NCBI GenBank assembly: GCA_016716745.1
Contig: JADJVD010000010.1
Location: 1-64,000 of the forward strand
DNA: 64,000 nucleotides
Direction: 5' to 3'
From: Hyphomicrobiales bacterium
GTDB lineage: Bacteria > Pseudomonadota > Alphaproteobacteria > Rhizobiales > Beijerinckiaceae
Position 1 is the first letter of the stretch, and every line of letters starts with the position of its first letter. The position numbers and the translations under genes were made by a program. Positions 62,179-64,000 of this stretch are shown one piece after another. The notes under the pieces were generated by a model. The model worked only from the letters and a program-made list of their open reading frames with translations. It was not told the origin of the DNA and did no database searches.

Positions 62179-63163
62179 TCACTTGAAGTTGCGGATGCGT
62201 TCGATGTTGTCCTTGCCGAACTGCTTCTCGAACTCGGCGTTGACCGGCGCCAGCGCGGCGACGAACTTCGCCTTGTCGAGCGTGTCGACCACGGTCATGC
62301 CGCGGGCGCGCAGTTCGGCGACGCCCTTGGCGTCATCCTCGTCGACGCGGGCGCGATTGGCCTTGACGCCTTCGAGCGCGGCCTCGACGAAGGCCTTCCT
62401 GTCGGCCTCGGAGAGCTTGTCGAACATGCCCTTGTTCATCAGGAACACGCCCGGCGAATAGACATGGCCGGTGAGCGAGAGGTGCTTCTGCACCTGATCG
62501 AACTTCGCCGACATGATGACGGAAAGCGGGTTCTCCTGCCCGTCCACCGTGCCCTGCTGAAGCGCGGTGAAGACTTCCGGGAACGCCATCGGCGTCGTGA
62601 TGATGCCGAAGCCCTTGTAGGCGGCGACGTGCACGGGATTCTCCATCGTGCGCATCTTCAGGCCCTTCAGGTCGTCGGGGCCGTTGACCGCGCGCTTGCT
62701 GTTGGTCATGTGGCGCACGCCGTTCTCGGCCCAGGCCAGCGCCTTGAAGCCCTTGGGAATCGAATTTGGCGAGCAACTCCTGGCCGATCGGGCCGTCGAG
62801 CACGGCGCGCGCATGCGCCTTGTCGCGGAACAGGAAGGGGATGTCGAGAATGCGCGTCTCGGGCACGAAATTCGGGATCGGGCCCGTCGAGGTGAAGGTC
62901 AGCTCCTGCGTGCCGAGCTGCACGGCCTCGACGCATTCGCGCTCGCCGCCGAGCGCGCCCGAATAGAAGGTCTCGATCTTGTAACGCCCGCCGGTGCGGG
63001 CGGCGACTTCCTTGGCGAAGGTGTCGATGGCGACGCCCTGATGGGAATTCTGCGCGATGGAGATCGAGATCTTCATCGCCGTCTGCGCCTGCGCGGACAG
63101 GGCGGCGGCGAGGCTCAGCGCGCCGGCGAGCGCAAACGTCTTCCAGTGCCGAATCGGCGTCAT
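62179..63163 (-). pseudogene. dctP: TRAP transporter substrate-binding protein DctP, frameshifted
   Basis: The periplasmic receptor of the transporter. The first frame has the signal peptide KTFALAGALSLAAALSAQAQ and DctP features (SHQGVAIDTFAKEVAARTGGRYKIETF, GALGGERECVEAVQLGTQELTFTSTGPI, ILDIPFLFRD). After AKFDS it breaks at a GGG run (62755-62757); the next frame resumes KGFKALAWAENGVRHMTNSKR, the usual binding-site Arg region, and runs to 62179. The span is one base too long; deleting one G restores a 327-aa protein. Ligand likely a C4-dicarboxylate, sugar acid or similar; not defined. Confidence 0.9.
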
Positions 63164-63316
63164 GTGGGGAAACCTCCTCAAGCGGGCCTTCGGCCCTCGC
63201 TGCGCAGCGTGTCGCGCGCGGATCTTGTTGCTTCTTCGCGTCCTCGATCGGAGCGCGCCGCGCATTGTCGCCGCCCGGCGTCGGCTTTGCAATCGCCGGA
63301 TCGCCGCGCCTTGCGC

Positions 63317-64000
63317 TCAGGGCGCGGCGCGCTTGAACCAGTCCACCGAGAAATCGATGAAGGCGCGCAGGCGCGGGGGCTGGTGCGGCAAATCGGGGAA
63401 CAGGATCTGCAGGCCGCTCTCCTGCGGCATGAAAGCGTCGAGCACCGTGAGGAGGCGACCTTCCTGCAGATCGACGCCGACGTCGATGGCCGGCTTCAAC
63501 ACCAGCCCGTGGCCGTCGATCGCCCAGTAGCGCAGCGTGTCGCCGTCGTTGACGGTGCGGTCGCCCGTGACCGTGATCGTCGTCTCCTGCCCCTCGACGA
63601 CGAAGGTCCATTTGTCGTCGCGCTGCTTGCCGCGCACCTGCACGAGGCAGTTGTGCGTCTTCAGCTCCTCGGGTTTGCGCGGCCGGCCGGCGCGCGACAG
63701 GTAGGACGGCGCGGCGCAGACGACGCGGCGATTGTCGGCGAGGCGACGGGCGATCAGCCCGCTGTCGGGAAGGTTGCCATAGCGAAACGCCGCGTCGAGC
63801 CCCTCGCTCACGATCGAGATCGGCGCGTCGGTCAGCACCAGATCGACGGTGACGGCCGGATTGCGGGCGACGAAGGCGGAGATCAGCGGCGCGATCTGCT
63901 GGCGGCCGAGATCCTCCGGCGCGGTGATGCGCAGCGCCCCGCGCAGCGTCGTGCCGCCGGAATGCAGCGCGTCCTCCAGCTCCGCGATCTCGCGCTGGAC
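63317..64000 (-). CDS. LysR-family regulator, C-terminal part (cut by window end)
   Basis: The frame is open to the last base, so the N-terminal helix-turn-helix lies outside. The visible part is the effector-binding domain of a CrgA/DmlR-like LysR regulator: LRGALRITAPEDLGRQQIAPLISAFVARNPAVTVDLVLTD, then DAAFRYGNLPDSGLIARRLADNRRVVCAAPSYL and GHGLVLKPAIDVGVDLQEGRL. It is upstream of and on the same strand as the TRAP genes, so could regulate them, but no operator is visible. Confidence 0.85.
   Translation of the reverse strand, partial: VQREIAELEDALHSGGTTLRGALRITAPEDLGRQQIAPLISAFVARNPAVTVDLVLTDAPISIVSEGLDAAFRYGNLPDSGLIARRLADNRRVVCAAPSYLSRAGRPRKPEELKTHNCLVQVRGKQRDDKWTFVVEGQETTITVTGDRTVNDGDTLRYWAIDGHGLVLKPAIDVGVDLQEGRLLTVLDAFMPQESGLQILFPDLPHQPPRLRAFIDFSVDWFKRAAP

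Overview
The window is GC-rich chromosomal DNA from an alphaproteobacterium, most likely of the order Hyphomicrobiales (Rhizobiales). Supporting signs are a MucR/Ros regulator, a gene-transfer-agent (GTA) type head cluster, small families typical of this order (DUF6456, DUF1491, DUF2336, the TIGR03808 Tat-exported beta-helix), a zinc-dependent Rhizobium etli type asparaginase, and candidate CtrA boxes (TTAA-N7-TTAA). No rRNA, tRNA or CRISPR array was seen. Species cannot be named from the sequence.

Layout. 1-5.9 kb, minus strand: head genes in RcGTA order (g1-like, terminase, portal, small ORFs, prohead protease, capsid), with a foreign-looking toxin/immunity-like cassette between protease and capsid. 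6.2-9.1 kb: amidase, two related tiny membrane proteins, a TerC/YjbE membrane protein. 9.3-17.7 kb: asparaginase, Tat beta-helix protein, BCS1-like AAA ATPase, pyroglutamyl-peptidase-like protein, meaB, and a LysR/metallo-beta-lactamase-fold divergon. 17.8-31.1 kb: chemoreceptor, ChbG/HpnK deacetylase, glycosyltransferase, murJ, aminotransferase, HAD dehalogenase, PilZ, Ca2+/H+ antiporter, M20 peptidase, HerA-like ATPase. 31.3-40.3 kb: methylmalonyl-CoA mutase small and large subunits, which with meaB make most of the propionyl/methylmalonyl-CoA route to succinyl-CoA, around a DUF817/VWA pair and a PLP lyase/Lrp divergon. 40.5-53.2 kb: msrB, a lipoprotein hydrolase, sodB, oligopeptidase B, mucR, DUF6456, sufE, and a DivJ-like histidine kinase locus with peptidoglycan-binding, DUF1491 and DUF2336 genes. 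53.2-64 kb: DUF1254/DUF1214 pair, FAD oxidoreductase, SDR, two acyl-CoA dehydrogenases, thioesterase, nitronate monooxygenase-like enzyme, a TRAP transporter and a LysR gene cut by the window end; this looks like an uptake and catabolism block for an organic or acyl acid.

Two themes cross the window. First, palindromic elements of about 76 bp (arms starting GTCATTGCGAG / ending CTCGCAATGAC) fill every convergent gap longer than about 100 bp and sit just 3' of stop codons; one cluster is a 160-bp tandem array of about five units. Second, six genes carry single-base indels (capsid, amidase, TerC, a membrane-anchored protein, TRAP dctM and dctP) and the mutase large subunit carries an in-frame TAG. 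The otherwise intact frames point to residual sequencing errors or very recent decay.
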